Assembly (NCBI GenBank): GCA_029718625.1
Contig: CM056381.1
Coordinates: forward strand, 57,344,157 to 57,408,156
Direction of reading: 5' to 3'
DNA from: Synaphobranchus kaupii
Lineage: Eukaryota > Chordata > Actinopteri > Anguilliformes > Synaphobranchidae
DNA length: 64,000 nt
Of this stretch, positions 34,786-46,560 are shown in pieces (positions within the stretch are counted from its first letter, which is position 1; the number at the start of each line of letters is the position of its first letter). A program made the position numbers and the translations under genes. A model generated the notes under the pieces. It made no database searches and was not told the DNA's origin. It saw only the letters and a list, made by a program, of their open reading frames with translations.

Positions 34786-37134
34786 TGCAAGATAGCTTCG
34801 GCTACCCACCGAGGACGATGGACTTCTCCGCACTGCTTATGAGGCGTCTATATAAATTGGTTGTCAATCATTTTCTGGTTTGCTCTTTTGCCAGAATAAA
34901 CATTGAGATATTGGTTGGAGCTTGTTGTCTTATGCAAATTGGAAAGTTTTGCACATTTTTCAATGGTTTGCAGCATATCTGGCTCTGGCGAATTTCCGAG
35001 TGCAAGTGGGGTCCAATTCAAAAATAATTTTGCTCCCTCCCTTGCTCCTCTCCATCAGTTCAAGAGTCTTCTGGTGTTCTTTTGGTTCTGCTTCACATCC
35101 TCCCGAGGGAAGTTTGCAAGTGAAGTTTACGAGGGCAGAACATTTAACGGATTGGACCGCACCCTAACACATTTTATGGCATCACAAATGTGGATATGTG
35201 GAAAATGCTGCACAAGTTTATTTACCTATTGGTCTTGGTTATTGAGCACATCAATTGTTTAATTGTTAGGTTATCTGGCAAATTATACAGAAAAAGATTG
35301 AGAGTAGCCTAATAATCCGTTTAAATTAAATATTACAGATTGCGATTGAGAGCCTGGTTCTATATCATACAGTACGCTACTGCTGCTGCATAACACAATT
35401 TGCTTAACTATGTAATACAAAATGGCAAACTACTACTAGATTAACCTGTACCTATTAGCATGTACACTTCTTTTCCATTCTGTATGCACTTTTAATTGGC
35501 TTTCTAACAAATTGGACCCACACCTAAAATGGAGACTGAGGGTACATCCTGGTCTCAAAAGGGATACCCCCAAGTGAAGGTTGCAAGTGAAGTTTATGAG
35601 GGTGGAGCAAAAACTGGATTGGGACATAGCCTGGAAATCTCCTGTATCCCCACAGAACTCTATGATCCGATCCAGGCATGACTGCACCATTTTAAGGCAC
35701 TAAACAGTTAACATTACCCTCATTAAAAGTTACGCTCATTTGCAGCGAAGGAAAAGTTTTAAATGTCAATTGTTGAAACAACTGCCACATGACTTAAGAC
35801 CAGAAGGGTGTACTACGAAGCGAGATTAAGGGGATAGGTTATGTTCAGGCTATCGGATTGAAACATATGAAAGCACTGCCCTTTGACCAATCAACTCCTT
35901 GGCTTTGGAAAAAGGCGTCTCCTTTCCCGTAGAGATATGTGCGGATAGTGAGGAAGTCCCTAAGAAGGGCGAGATTAGTGAGTTCCGCAAAATCCTTGAG
36001 ACTTTTTTTTATGAATAAAACTTGGTGTGATTGCTTCAGCAAGATTTTAAACATGCTGTATCAAGTTTAAAGTTTAGGAGCTCTAGAATGTAGTAATACA
36101 GTTGTCACACAGAAATAAACTGTATGACAATGTACTGAGAGTATTATTCGTTAAGAGTGGTAAAGTAAAAAAGGTGTCAACTAACAAATTTAACCTACGT
36201 GATGAGCATTATTAAATTTTTTGCAAAAGCTCCTCCCTGGAGTATTCAATATTCAATTTATAGCTTTGCTCGAACTATACCCAATCATCGTTGCTTGCAT
36301 CCTACGGGAAACAGCTGGCCAAAGAAATAAATTTTGGCCTATTGCGACAACCAAGCCACCGTCAACATCTTAACAAAGGACGCTCGTCTGTCCCTTTCAT
36401 CAATAGGCTAGTAGACGCCTGGACTGGAGTGCGTTATGCATAATTGGACTTGCGTTATGAAAAAATTCACGCTTTGCGCTGTTCATTCACTTGGGCTCGA
36501 CAATAAAATTGTTGATGCCTCGTTCCTTTTTAAATTCCAGGAATTCCAAAACCGTGCGCCGATGCAGCCCCTGCTGCAAACCTGTCTTGCCCAGCATTCG
36601 ACCAAACCATTTTTAATTAATTGGATTGGCAAAATCTACATTAAAAACGTACGACTCAGCTTGGTCTCTTTTCTCTTTCACGCCGCTTTTCCTTCCATGT
36701 CCTACCCGTTAACATTCCAATCGTTTGCGTCTTTATAGTCCACTGGTTCGAGTCAAGGAAAATGCGACCTTCTCGTAAGGCACGCATTGCCGGCATACAA
36801 TTCTCTTAAGATGCAGGGATCCCTCAGTCGGTAGCCTGTTCGGGAAACCATCCCTCCATCTGCTTTTAAACGGCTTAAAAAGAAAACCCACAAAGCAAAG
36901 ATAAACACCTTCCCCTCACTTTAAAAAATTTTTTTTAAATTTAATAAATAAATACATAAATAAATAGTTCACAAACTGGTGTCTCGTTTGAGACATGGGT
37001 GTTTTAATTCATTCACACCGATAAGGGTAGCCTAGAAGTTTCTATTTCCCTTAAATGGTTAATTTAGCTTCGGAAATTGCCTTCAGGTGGTTGGTACATA
37101 CTGTATACATATACTACAAATACAACTTCAGTAG
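34786..37134. other. Stretch without supported gene
   Basis: Overlapping open frames at 34785-35262 have no domain. TTGCAAGTGAAGTTTA.GAGGG occurs at about 35113 and 35580 as a direct repeat. AGAAGGGTGTACTACGAAGC at 35804 looks like a fish DNA-transposon terminus without a visible partner. Nothing else is recognised. Confidence 0.45.
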
Positions 37135-38300
37135 TTAGAATGGCCCTAGGCATACGGGCGCCATGAAGCCAATATTATGCACAGCATCCTCCACCACCTC
37201 TAGGGAGAAGACCAACAGGCGTTGGTATGGTATTAATTGGCATGGACCTGAAGGGATGAAGAGCTTCTCCCCCATAGGCATGTCAGGCTTCATCCGTAGC
37301 CAAAAGGACACACATAGTTCTTCATCACTACACATAGAACTCCCCTGATTAGTTTTGCTCCCATGGAAGTCCAACAGGCGTTGGTACACATAGCCACTGA
37401 TCCACGTAATGTTAGAGGACTGAGAGCTGGAAGGTCACACATAGTTCTTTATCACTACACATAGAACTCCCCTGATTGGTTTTGCTCCCATGGAAGTCCA
37501 ACATGCGTTGGTACACATAGCCACTGATCCATGTAAATGTTAAAGGGGCCTTGAGTCGAAGGACAGGACGGCTACATCGGCGGCTGAAAGGTCACACATT
37601 GTTCTTCACACTACACATAGAATTTCCCTGGTTAATTTAACGTTCTGGCTCCCAGAGGAAGTCCAACATGTGTTGGTACACATAGCCACTGATCCATGTA
37701 ACGTTGAAGAGCTTTGTGCTGAAGGACAGGATGGCTTCATTGGTAGCCGGAAGGTCACACATTGTCTTTATCACTACACATAGAACTTCCTGGGGTTGGT
37801 TTACACTACATCTGGCACAGGGGAGTCCAACAAGCATTGGCACACATAACCACTGATCCATGTCACATTAGAGGGCCTCGTGCTGAAGGACAGCATGGCT
37901 TCATCGGTAGCCAGAAGGTCACACATTGTTCTTTATCACTACGCGTAGAACTTCCTGGGGTTATTTTGCACTGCATCTGGCACAGGGGAGTCCAATGGGC
38001 GTTGGTGCACATAGCCACTGATCCATGTAACGTTAGAAGGACCTTGTGCTGAAGGACAGTATGGCTTCATCGGTAGCCAGAAGGTCACACATTGTTCTTC
38101 ATCACTACACATGGATTTCCTGGGGTTGGTCCGCACTCCGTCTGGCGCACGGGGGAGTCCAACAGGCGTTGGTGCACATGACATTGATCGTGTGGTATTG
38201 GGGGAGCCTTGAGCTGATGGACAGATCGGCTTCCTCCGAGGCGAGGGGTCGTTGCACGGTCATCACGTGTGCACATGCTGGCAGCACTTGGCGTATGGTT
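37135..38300 (+). repeat. About 165-bp satellite-like tandem array, seven units
   Basis: The core GTCCAACAGGCGTTGGTACA recurs at about 37212, 37371, 37495, 37659, 37826, 37991 and 38158 (spacings 159, 124, 164, 167, 165, 167). Each unit also carries GCCACTGATCCATGTAA, AAGGTCACACATTGTTCTT and CACTACACATAGAACTTCC. One unit lacks about 40 bp. Neighbouring units are about 80-90 percent identical by eye. Open frames on both strands merely reflect the period. Confidence 0.92.
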
Positions 38301-38306
38301 GTTTTT

Positions 38307-38457
38307 GGGGTTGTGCAGCTGCCCTCGCCGCCATACCCATGCTTGCTCGCGTGGATGGGCGGGAGGGCTTGGTGAACAGAACCATACCGCCAAACCTAAA
38401 ATGTATTGTTTCATAATGTCAATAAAGTTATTTGAACAACAGTGGCCTGACTGAAAT
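38307..38457 (+). repeat. 151-bp direct repeat, copy 1
   Basis: It runs from GGGGTTGTGCAGCTGCCCTC to AGTGGCCTGACTGAAAT. It is identical, base for base as read, to 39262-39412, and both contain ATGTCAATAAAGTTATTTG with a poly(A)-signal-like AATAAA. Confidence 0.95.
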
Positions 38458-39150
38458 CGAGCATAGCGTCAGTTCAGGCAGGTCACGAGCGTGAAACCCG
38501 GCCATAGTTAATCAGCTGACAACTCAGCTGAGTAGTGACGATTCACCCATCAGTCCATTCACATAACAAGGCGGTCTATTTAACCGCCTCGCCCTACCAT
38601 GGTGGATCCCCTGTCAGCACACCCGCTGCACACAAACCACCCCCCCCCCCCCCTCCACCCCAGCTCCATCCTCTTCAGTTTCCCATTGCGCACATACACC
38701 TAGCCTATATCGCTCCTGCATGAATCACTAACATTTTTCGAGTGCCTACTGATTTCTTTTCCTCACTCCTTCCCGCTTCGGCATCCGCCGGAGCGGTAGC
38801 TATAGATCAACAAACATCGTTCTCCAGAAGCAGACGGTCAGCTCCAGCTCCATGCATGTACCCAGCTATGACGCACCTGCTGGGCTTCAATCAGTCTTCC
38901 TCACCGGCTCCTTATACATTGACATTTTCATATGTTCGGTCTACAAATTTCTATTCCGTAATCAGCATTTAGTAACCGGTGCCAGTCAGCGGCGGATGGA
39001 CTTCCCCCTCAGAGTCAGGTTCTGCCCAAGGTTTCGTCCTGCTAACAGCAGGGAGTTTTTCCTTGCCACTGTCGCCCTAGGCATGCTCTACGGGGGTTCA
39101 GGCCCGGTTCCTTGTAAATTGTTGCGATAATGACACTTAAAAGTGCCATT

Positions 39151-39195
<45 letters not shown>

Positions 39196-39261
39196 CTGAC
39201 TGAATGGAATCTGTCAAAACCATTCTCAGAGCTGCGGTTCTGTTCTAGCGTAACCCTAATG
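38458..39261 (+). other. Segment between identical direct repeats
   Basis: Holds a 14-nt poly-C tract (38640-38653), a fish dispersed-repeat motif (GCCCAAGGTTTCGTCCTGCT then GGGAGTTTTTCCTTGCCACT at about 39022-39068) and a (TA)20 microsatellite at 39154-39194. Open frames are short and domainless. Confidence 0.6.
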
Positions 39262-39412
39262 GGGGTTGTGCAGCTGCCCTCGCCGCCATACCCATGCTTG
39301 CTCGCGTGGATGGGCGGGAGGGCTTGGTGAACAGAACCATACCGCCAAACCTAAAATGTATTGTTTCATAATGTCAATAAAGTTATTTGAACAACAGTGG
39401 CCTGACTGAAAT
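39262..39412 (+). repeat. 151-bp direct repeat, copy 2
   Basis: Identical to 38307-38457, 955 bp downstream and in the same orientation. Ends do not have the TG...CA form of LTRs, and no target duplication is visible outside the pair. Confidence 0.95.
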
Positions 39413-39619
39413 TATTTCTGTCCGTATCAGTCTTTTTTTCCTCCAGAGAGAAATACGCTGCTCGAGTACAGCCCATGCTACACCGCTATAGGTTCGTTGT
39501 TGCAGACACTGCCCCTTTTATGGGAACGCACACAGAGCTTGATTAATAAAGCCCATGTTCAATTAACAAGTTAACAAGAAAAACAAGATAACCACGTTCG
39601 TAGTACCGGTTAAGCCAGA

Positions 39620-39930
39620 TTGCGGTGGCTTTTTGAAGCCAGCTAACGCAAAGAAACCCTGGGTATGTTAAAATTCCTTCGCAGTATACCTCTCAGGTTT
39701 GTAGTGCTTTTAGCACAAACACTTTCAGCTGCCACAAAATAGCAATAGCCTATGCCAAAAATTTGCCTGACCACACCTCATCTTAAGACCAACCCGCCCA
39801 GTTGGGCACAAATTCACTTGCTATTTAAACAACATGGGCGCTGGATGGTAAAATGACAACTGTGTCTGAAACGAGCAAAGACACTTGCGTTTGGGTTACC
39901 ACCGCTTACCGCCGAGTGTAAGATAGAGCC
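39620..39930 (+). mobile_element. Right end of a second GGGCTCTATCTT-family element
   Basis: CTCATCTTAAGACCAACCCG, AAAGACACTTGCGTTTGGGT and GAGTGTAAGATAGAGCCC match the right end of the 10488-12398 element. The left end is not recognisable, so this copy is truncated or rearranged. Confidence 0.65.
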
Positions 39931-41689
39931 CTTTGCCTTCATTTAAAGCAGAGAAAGGCTAAAAGCAGAGCTTTTGCGAGGCTCAAAGCCTCCCTGGGAA
40001 TGCAGGGGGGGAACATAGGCAGAGTTCGAGAGAGGGCAGGTGAGAGAGCTTGCCCAAAACAAACAGCCCGAAGCAGGAGAATGATTTAAGTCATTTTGGC
40101 GTTCATGGCTGTGTAAAGCTTCACCCAGACACACCAAACAGCGGACGTATCTGAGTGGTGAAGGAACGTGTGCAGTCTTATCTGATGCTACCGGAACGGG
40201 ATTAATTTAATGTTATTTCAACTTTACTTAATTATCTGACTCCAAATTAACGTTTTAACCTTTCCTCTGTGCTAACAGTTGTGCATAGAAGGAGGCCGCA
40301 TATGAGGGCAGAGGGACTATAGCCTCTTTCCGCCAATAGTGTGTCTCTATACGGATCGCTATCTATCTTTGTAGACGCGGACGTGCCTCTGGCTTGTATA
40401 GCCTACAGAGTATACAATGTGTATCTTGTGATGGCACTAATGTATAGACGAGTGACTATGGGGTGCAGATATCCTTAATTCTATGTGTATGTTAGGACCT
40501 TAAAACCGTGTGTAGTGGTAAAAGTTAGAGAAGAATGCCAGGTTAAAATGAATGTAGTTTATTGTACAATATGTTCAGTACTGGCTGCATGCAATGGTGC
40601 GCAATGAGAGTGACTGAGTGCTATGCAAATGGCGCTCAGGAGGTCGTATTGACGAGTCTCCCAGAACCATTCCACTTTTCCCCCTAGAAAAGAACCAATC
40701 ACAACAAAACAGCAGTAACCGCAAAAACCCCTACTTGCGCTATCTGTATGTTTATCACACATTAACCCTTTGTGGCACCGCTGGCTGCTGACATAGGTCA
40801 TTTGCATGACCTGTTGTTCACTTTTTGAATGGTTTTCCTAGTTCTTTATTCAACGCCCACTGTACCACACCACCAGAGACACAAACTTGTTCCCCATGAC
40901 ATAGGCTTTCCAACACCAATGAATGCAATGTACAACCTATTGTTAGATAATGCTGTTTATACTTCAGTAGTTCTGTGAACACAGCGCAGACACAGCGGAA
41001 TAGTTGCAACTGTGCTCTTGGGCAATAACATTGTTCCCCTATCAGACCTTGCTGACTTCCTACCAGCGAGGTAAACAGTCAGTTCACCTTTGGTAGTCAG
41101 GATTCATATTAGTGAACAGTCAAAACTCGCAACTCCTTTAGCATAAAATATAACTGTCTCAGTCTGTCTTGATGTAAATTGTTAAGTCAAGATATTTACA
41201 AGCCCGAAATTGTAAAAGCATGTATTAGTTCCTTTATTTTCAAATCTGTCTTCATGTTTTACATTAATTATTACTTTCAATGAATATTGAAGGTCATGAC
41301 ACTTATGGGGCTCACAGTCATTACTGCGGCACATTGGGTTTTCATTCCAGGTATTTAATCTTCTACAGAAATTCTTGCAGGAAACATTGTTCTCTCAACA
41401 TTATTTTCTTCCCTCTGCTGAACTAGCAATGTCTAAACAGAGATAAGATTACAACTCCCCAACAGGAACTGTAATCTTCTTCAACTCCCTCTTTCTCCCA
41501 TTTTTCATTAAAATCTTCTGTACAATTCAGAAAGATTTTGGAATTTCCTGGTTGGGTCCTATCCTTCTCTTGATTTTTTTTAACTCAAGAAAAGTATAGG
41601 ACAGGAGCTATACCACTCCAACACCTGCACGACTGTCTGAATAATAAACCATCTGCCCTCATCTCTCTGAACACATCAGTGTTTTATAA
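39931..41689. other. Stretch without recognised gene
   Basis: Open frames on the minus strand (39943-40137, 40559-40807, 40818-41009) lack domains, splice context and conservation evidence. Confidence 0.5.
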
Positions 41690-41951
41690 AACTCACTTAT
41701 AAAACTTTGTGCAGGATCTACACTAAAAGGGTTCATAGCCTACGCACAAAAGGAGAAAACTGCGTATGCTCAAAAATATCCTGATTTATAATATCCTGAT
41801 TTATAAACTCAACTGCACGCAATTTCCTCACAATCAACTTGAAATTTTGCATACGTATGCAAGCCTAGTATCCCGCCCCATTAACTCCCTCAAATAACCA
41901 GAAATGGTTAATGGAACGCCCAATGTTAATGTGATATGCATATAAATCAGC

Positions 41952-42167
41952 TTGTCATTCCAATTAATTGGCGAGAAAATTGAGTCAGTCCGCAGAACAA
42001 AGAAGAGAAACTTCACAGAGTGTGAAATCGAGATGCTTATTATGGAGGTAGAGGTCAGATGGGCTATATTGTTTGGTGGAAATAGTTCTAGCATAACTAA
42101 TAATAAAATAAAATTTGTGGAGTGGCAGCGTGTCACAACAGCCAAACTATTTTGGAAATTAAAATGA
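41952..42167 (+). pseudogene. Harbinger Myb-like (SANT/trihelix) protein remnant
   Basis: An open frame of 71 codons without an ATG, with RRTKKRNFTECEIEMLIMEV and FGGNSSSITNNKIKFVEWQ. This is the first part of the Myb/SANT-like DNA-binding protein that Harbinger elements encode beside their nuclease, where it helps import the transposase and bind the ends. It ends prematurely after the first helices. Confidence 0.65.
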
Positions 42168-43018
42168 AGTTGTCAGACATTAAAGTGGATACAAATTTCA
42201 TAAGGTTACACTACCATACCCAGGAATGAATAACTGATGCTATTCATTGCTATTGTCTCTTGCCAGCCCATGATGAGACATTATTAAAATTACAGTATGA
42301 TAATACTATGTTGTTTGATTACACAGGAATTTATCTTGCATCTTAAAGTGGCACAGTTTCACATAGTTAAATTGTACTATGTGGAATGAAAAATATACTC
42401 GAAGCTGGTCCAGAAAAACGACATCGTTTTTAATGTCTACGCTCTAAATGAATGGGAAATTTACTTCGGAAACCAGCATGACGTAGTCACTTGAGTACTC
42501 TATACAACATCGATAATTATCGAATGTAATAACGACCGTTGCCACCGTGTGGGGCGCCTTTCTTTTTGTCTTTTTTTCTTTAAGTATTGGGATGGCAGGT
42601 ATGCTATCTGCCAAGTTACGGCTTGGTGGGGCATGCCCAATACCTATACAGCACCGAGAGTTTGGCACTTTTCAGGGTTTCCTACAGAAGTAACCACAAT
42701 GACCATAGACTCTCAGTCCTTAAAAACATTAACTTCTGTATGTTCTGACCTCATGTAACCACACATCATTCAGATACAACTTCACACATCCACACAATAA
42801 AGCCCCAAACTTGGGTTATTTTGCCGTTTTTCTCCTTCTTCTTCTTCCTATTTTTCCTGCCAAATTGCCTGCCTCCGTCGCAATGTTATCCAATGGGAGA
42901 ATTATTCTTCGAGGGTATGGTCCGTATACCTGCTCATCAAGCGTATCGCCCAATAAAAACGCTTCATACTAATGTTTTTTAATGTTAATATAGCTAATGG
43001 CTTCATGCTTTCCAAGAA

Positions 43019-43088
43019 GCTACTGTGGCCTAATGGTCAGAGTTGCTGTCTCTCACACAGGGGATTGTGGGTTCGAGCCCAGCAGGGC
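43019..43088 (+). tRNA. tRNA-like sequence (probable tRNA-derived SINE head or pseudogene)
   Basis: 70 nt with an A-box-like TGGCCTAATGG and a B box GGTTCGAGCCC. A T-stem TGGG/CCCA and an anticodon-like CTC in TGTCTCTCACACAG are placed as in tRNA-Glu(CTC). The acceptor stem (GCTACTG against GCAGGGC) does not pair well, so it is unlikely to be a functional tRNA. Confidence 0.5.
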
Positions 43089-43292
43089 ACATACTTATTT
43101 TCCACAAAAACAATGTGCAACTGTTAAGTGCTTTTCATTTATTAGACTGTTATTATTTTCACATTAACACATTAACATATTTTTATTGCAAAGGCAAAAG
43201 AGGTTTCCAATATTAACTGTTCAATGAGCCAAGTTGCATTAAATAATTTAGGAAAGTTTGGATAGCATTGCTTTGGAATAGAGCTAGTTTAT

Positions 43293-43453
43293 TTAGTGTG
43301 AGATACGATAGGCAATATTGTTAGTTGTAACTTGGTCACATTTTGATATCAATACTTTTAAAGGCAGGCCTAGTTTTTGCAAGTTGGAATTAAGGACTTA
43401 TATCCAGCGCTATGTAGGCCATGCGTGAGTAACTTGGCTTTTTTTTTTTTACG
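43293..43453 (+). repeat. Dispersed repeat, copy B (partner at 682-841)
   Basis: TTAGTGTGAGATACGATAGG ... GATATCAATACTTTTAAAGG ... AATTAAGGACTTA, same orientation as copy A, ending in a T-tract. Confidence 0.75.
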
Positions 43454-44430
43454 TCGTAGATGTTTTTGATCTGATACCCAATATACGGCAGTAAACATCC
43501 AAACTTCAGAGGCCGCGTGAAATGCTTCCGGAAAAAAACATCACCGCTGATATCTATTGAGTGTTGATAAGACAGCCAACCAGCAGCAAGGTCGTACAGC
43601 TTTCACGTGATCATCTGATGTGATTTTGTCAATGGCATGAAAGGTGCAACGCCTTTCTGTGATTGTCCATTTTATCAACACGCAGTAGACAGTGATGACG
43701 TTTTTTTTTCCCGGAAGAATTTCACACGGGTTTTGAAGTTTAGATTAATTATACCTGATGCGGTAGTAAAGAAAAAAAGATGAAAAGAAAGGCAATACCC
43801 CACATGCTGGCAACGGCCGTTATTGCAATCAATAATTATCATTGCGATATATCGCCCAGCCCTAGTTACAAATATGAAAAACGGATATATTTACACAAAA
43901 CATAGAGATATTATATCCACGTAGATATCTCCCCGATTAAACCCCTAGCCATCAAACTGGAATCGCATTGTTGGACCTAGCCTTCAGCATTCAAATGTAT
44001 TCTGAATTTCTGGGATAAAAGAGCACTTAAATCTAGTTCATCTGTAGCTACTGTTGGGAATTTAACGCCTCACTGATAATAATATGAAATAAGATGAACC
44101 TTCATAATATGAAACTTTGAATGTAACACGTGGGAGTTTTACCATTTTTCAGACAGTCTGGAAGCTTAAATATAGACTTTCAGACAGAAACTACTTGGGC
44201 CTGGATGTTCTTTTCACAAGGGATATGATTATTAGAAGGCTGTGTCCTTTGATATGAAGTGAAAGGAATAGAGTGAAACAGCGCTGTAGGATATTTATCT
44301 GTATTCACTACTTTGCCATCAGAGTCGCCAATTCGCACAGTCTCCAAGTTTTTATAAATCCCATATTCACTGGGAAATTGCCTTATGCATCTTTTTTTGG
44401 GCGTACGCACCGTTTATAAGTGAGGCCCCC

Positions 44431-45775
44431 GGCAGGCACGTGCACAGATAGGGCCCAAGGGGGGCTTAAGCCCCTGCCCTTTTGCCCTCAGAGTCAATTT
44501 GTTATTGAAATTCTATCAAATATAAAGAGGGAAATGTGTAGTAGTATCCACAAAAAAATACACCTTATCAATTTAAAAAGTACCCCCCCCCCCCCCCCCC
44601 CCCCTTCCAAATGGTTTTGTCTCAATCAATCAATCAACGTTGCATCTTCCGACATTCTGAATACAACTTGTCATGAAAAGCACCGCATCCCCATCCCCAG
44701 TTCAGTTAGGCACTGTTTTAATTATGAAACCACGATTAAACAACACTTACTTACATTTTATGTTATATATCTGTTAAAAAACTATGAATTAGGTCAGTAG
44801 GACTTGCCACCTTCATGCTGTAATTTCATCATTACTAGCCTCGGAACTCGCGAGCAAGCAAGCGAGTCTAATTATCATTAAAACGACATTATCTCTGTCA
44901 TGCAGGACAACTTACAAATATGCAATTCATTTCTGAAGCAGGTAGTTACGTTTTGCATAGTTCTGGTAGTTTAGAGATTAGTCACCCCCTTTTCTTTATA
45001 GCCAGTTTTCTAAAAACGTGATGTTAATTGTATCATTGTTTGGGCGTGTGGCAGTGTGTTTTCCACGTTAAAATAAAAGTTTCAATCAATCAATTTTGAT
45101 TGGGAAATAAGAAGCAGCATAAACACTGCTAGAAGAGGCAAATACACCGTCTCCAATGAAAGGCTAAATACTTCTCACCTCCCTGACCCTGGATCAGTTT
45201 TTCAGCCATATGCATAGATGTAACAAATATTGAAGTCGGAAGTTTACATACAATTAGGTTGATAAATCTGTATTTGAGTGCCTCAGGAATTAATTCATTC
45301 ATGAACTGACCCACATTTTAGAAAGCTGACATGCACAATGGATGTGACTAGGTGATTGTATACTTCTGAAGACAAAAGATTATGCCTAAAAAACAGGAAG
45401 CTGAAAAAGGTGGTTTGTATAACTTGCTCCCATTTGGTATTTTGCTACCTGTTGCCTTCTAGGACAGGACTAAATGCCTTCACTTCAGATACCGGACAGA
45501 TGAGAACCTTTTCAAAACAAAATGCAAAACTAAATCTAACGTTCAGAGATCCCTTTATATTTGCTGAAGAAAATAGAAATCCATGTAGCCACACAGTCAG
45601 CACTGAAAAACTGAATCTAGTCTGCTAATAGCACTACCTACATGAAGCCATAGCTGGTGTTGTGGATAAATTCCCCTATGTGGGCAAAGGCCTCCACAGA
45701 AACACAGCATGCTGTGGGCTGTCATGTTCTGGGTACAATAAAACAGGTAAGAATTTGTGTGAAATATGCATGATG
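44431..45775. other. Stretch with poly-C and a Sleeping-Beauty-type repeat fragment
   Basis: A 22-nt poly-C run lies at 44583-44604. GAAGTCGGAAGTTTACATAC at about 45233 is an isolated fragment of a Sleeping-Beauty-type terminal repeat. No gene is recognised. Confidence 0.55.
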
Positions 45776-45779
45776 GATA

Positions 45780-46404
45780 CATTTGAAGTCGGAAGTTTAC
45801 ATACACTTAGGTTGAAGTCATTAAAACTCATTTTTAACCACTCCACAGATTTTGTTAGCAAACTTTTGTGTTAGCAAGTCAGTTAGGACATCTACTTTGT
45901 GCATGACAATTGTTTACAGACAGGGAATTGGGGGGTGGGACTATCTTTAGCTGTAAATCATGCTGGAACAGTATGGAATACATGATTGGTAAAATGGCTG
46001 TAAGTCATCAAAGGTCTTTTGGTATCAAACAAGCCTCAAACCATCACTCTACTGTCAGATATGCAGTAGATATGGCTGGATCACTTTAAGGGTTTTTTCT
46101 CCTCACAGATTTTCCTATTGAACTCTATGGAAAAATAAGTCAGGAGAAGAAACCCTTCAAATTATCCATCCATATCTACTGTATTTCTGACAGAAGAGTG
46201 ATCATTTAAGGCTTCTTTGATACGTCAGACCCTTGAAGACTTTTAGCCATTTAGCCAACAATGTGTTTCCATACTGTTCCAGTGTAATTTACAGCTAAAT
46301 CTAGTCCCATCCCCCAATTCCCATAGAGATCCATTCAAATATAGTATTATAGTTATATAGACATTATAGTATCGCTTGTGTATGTAAACTTCCGACTTCA
46401 ACTG
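45780..46404 (+). mobile_element. Sleeping-Beauty-type shell carrying module X
   Basis: Left end after TA 45778-45779: TTGAAGTCGGAAGTTTACAT then ACTTAGGTTGAAGTCATTAA, about 140 bp of typical terminal repeat. At the right only about 28 bp (TGTATGTAAACTTCCGACTT then CAACTG) remain. Between them lies module X (about 45920-46378, partly foldback: AATAAGTCAGGAG, CATCCATATCTACTG, AGAGATCCATTCAAAT). No transposase. Confidence 0.85.
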
Positions 46405-46560
46405 TTTATAACATACCATGTGATATGAATATCTGGCATGTAATTGGTTGCCCGCAGGGCCAGATTGTGCATAGACCATGAAGACATTCGTTTAGCCATG
46501 CATTAGTTTAATGTATTACATTGGCCTTGTCCGAGTCAGCGCACTTGCCTACTATACTAT

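Larger units (their letters stand above)
42505..43868 (+). repeat. Inverted repeat element with ...CGCCCAGCCCTAG terminus
   Basis: ATCGATAATTATCGAATG then AATAACGACCGTTGCC and CCTTTCTTTTTGTC at 42505-42580 is mirrored at about 43765-43850 by AAAGAAAAAAAGATGAAAAG then GGCAACGGCCGTTATTGC. The right end GATATATCGCCCAGCCCTAG is a familiar fish element terminus. The region between contains the tRNA-like sequence and the 43293 repeat, so it is a composite. Confidence 0.55.
41690..44430 (+). mobile_element. Decayed PIF/Harbinger element
   Basis: Left end CTCACTTATAAAACTTTGTG and right end GCACCGTTTATAAGTGAGGCCCC are imperfect inverted repeats of the type seen in fish Harbinger elements, each followed inward by words with TACGC. 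A Myb-like coding remnant is at 41952-42167. No DDE nuclease domain remains. Internal DNA is replaced by other repeats (42350-43870). Confidence 0.55.

Noticed and set aside
34903..35262. 119-codon plus-strand ORF, overlapping other frames
   Set aside because: Three overlapping frames are open in the same place, typical of chance in a local composition shift; no family recognised.
37135..38300. Tandem 165-bp array as a CRISPR-like or zinc-finger-like coding repeat
   Set aside because: Eukaryotic context, no constant short repeat with unique spacers, and no frame stays open through the array with a repeated protein motif.
38307..39412. 151-bp direct repeats as LTRs of a small retrotransposon
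   Set aside because: No TG...CA ends, no primer-binding site, no polypurine tract and no target duplication.
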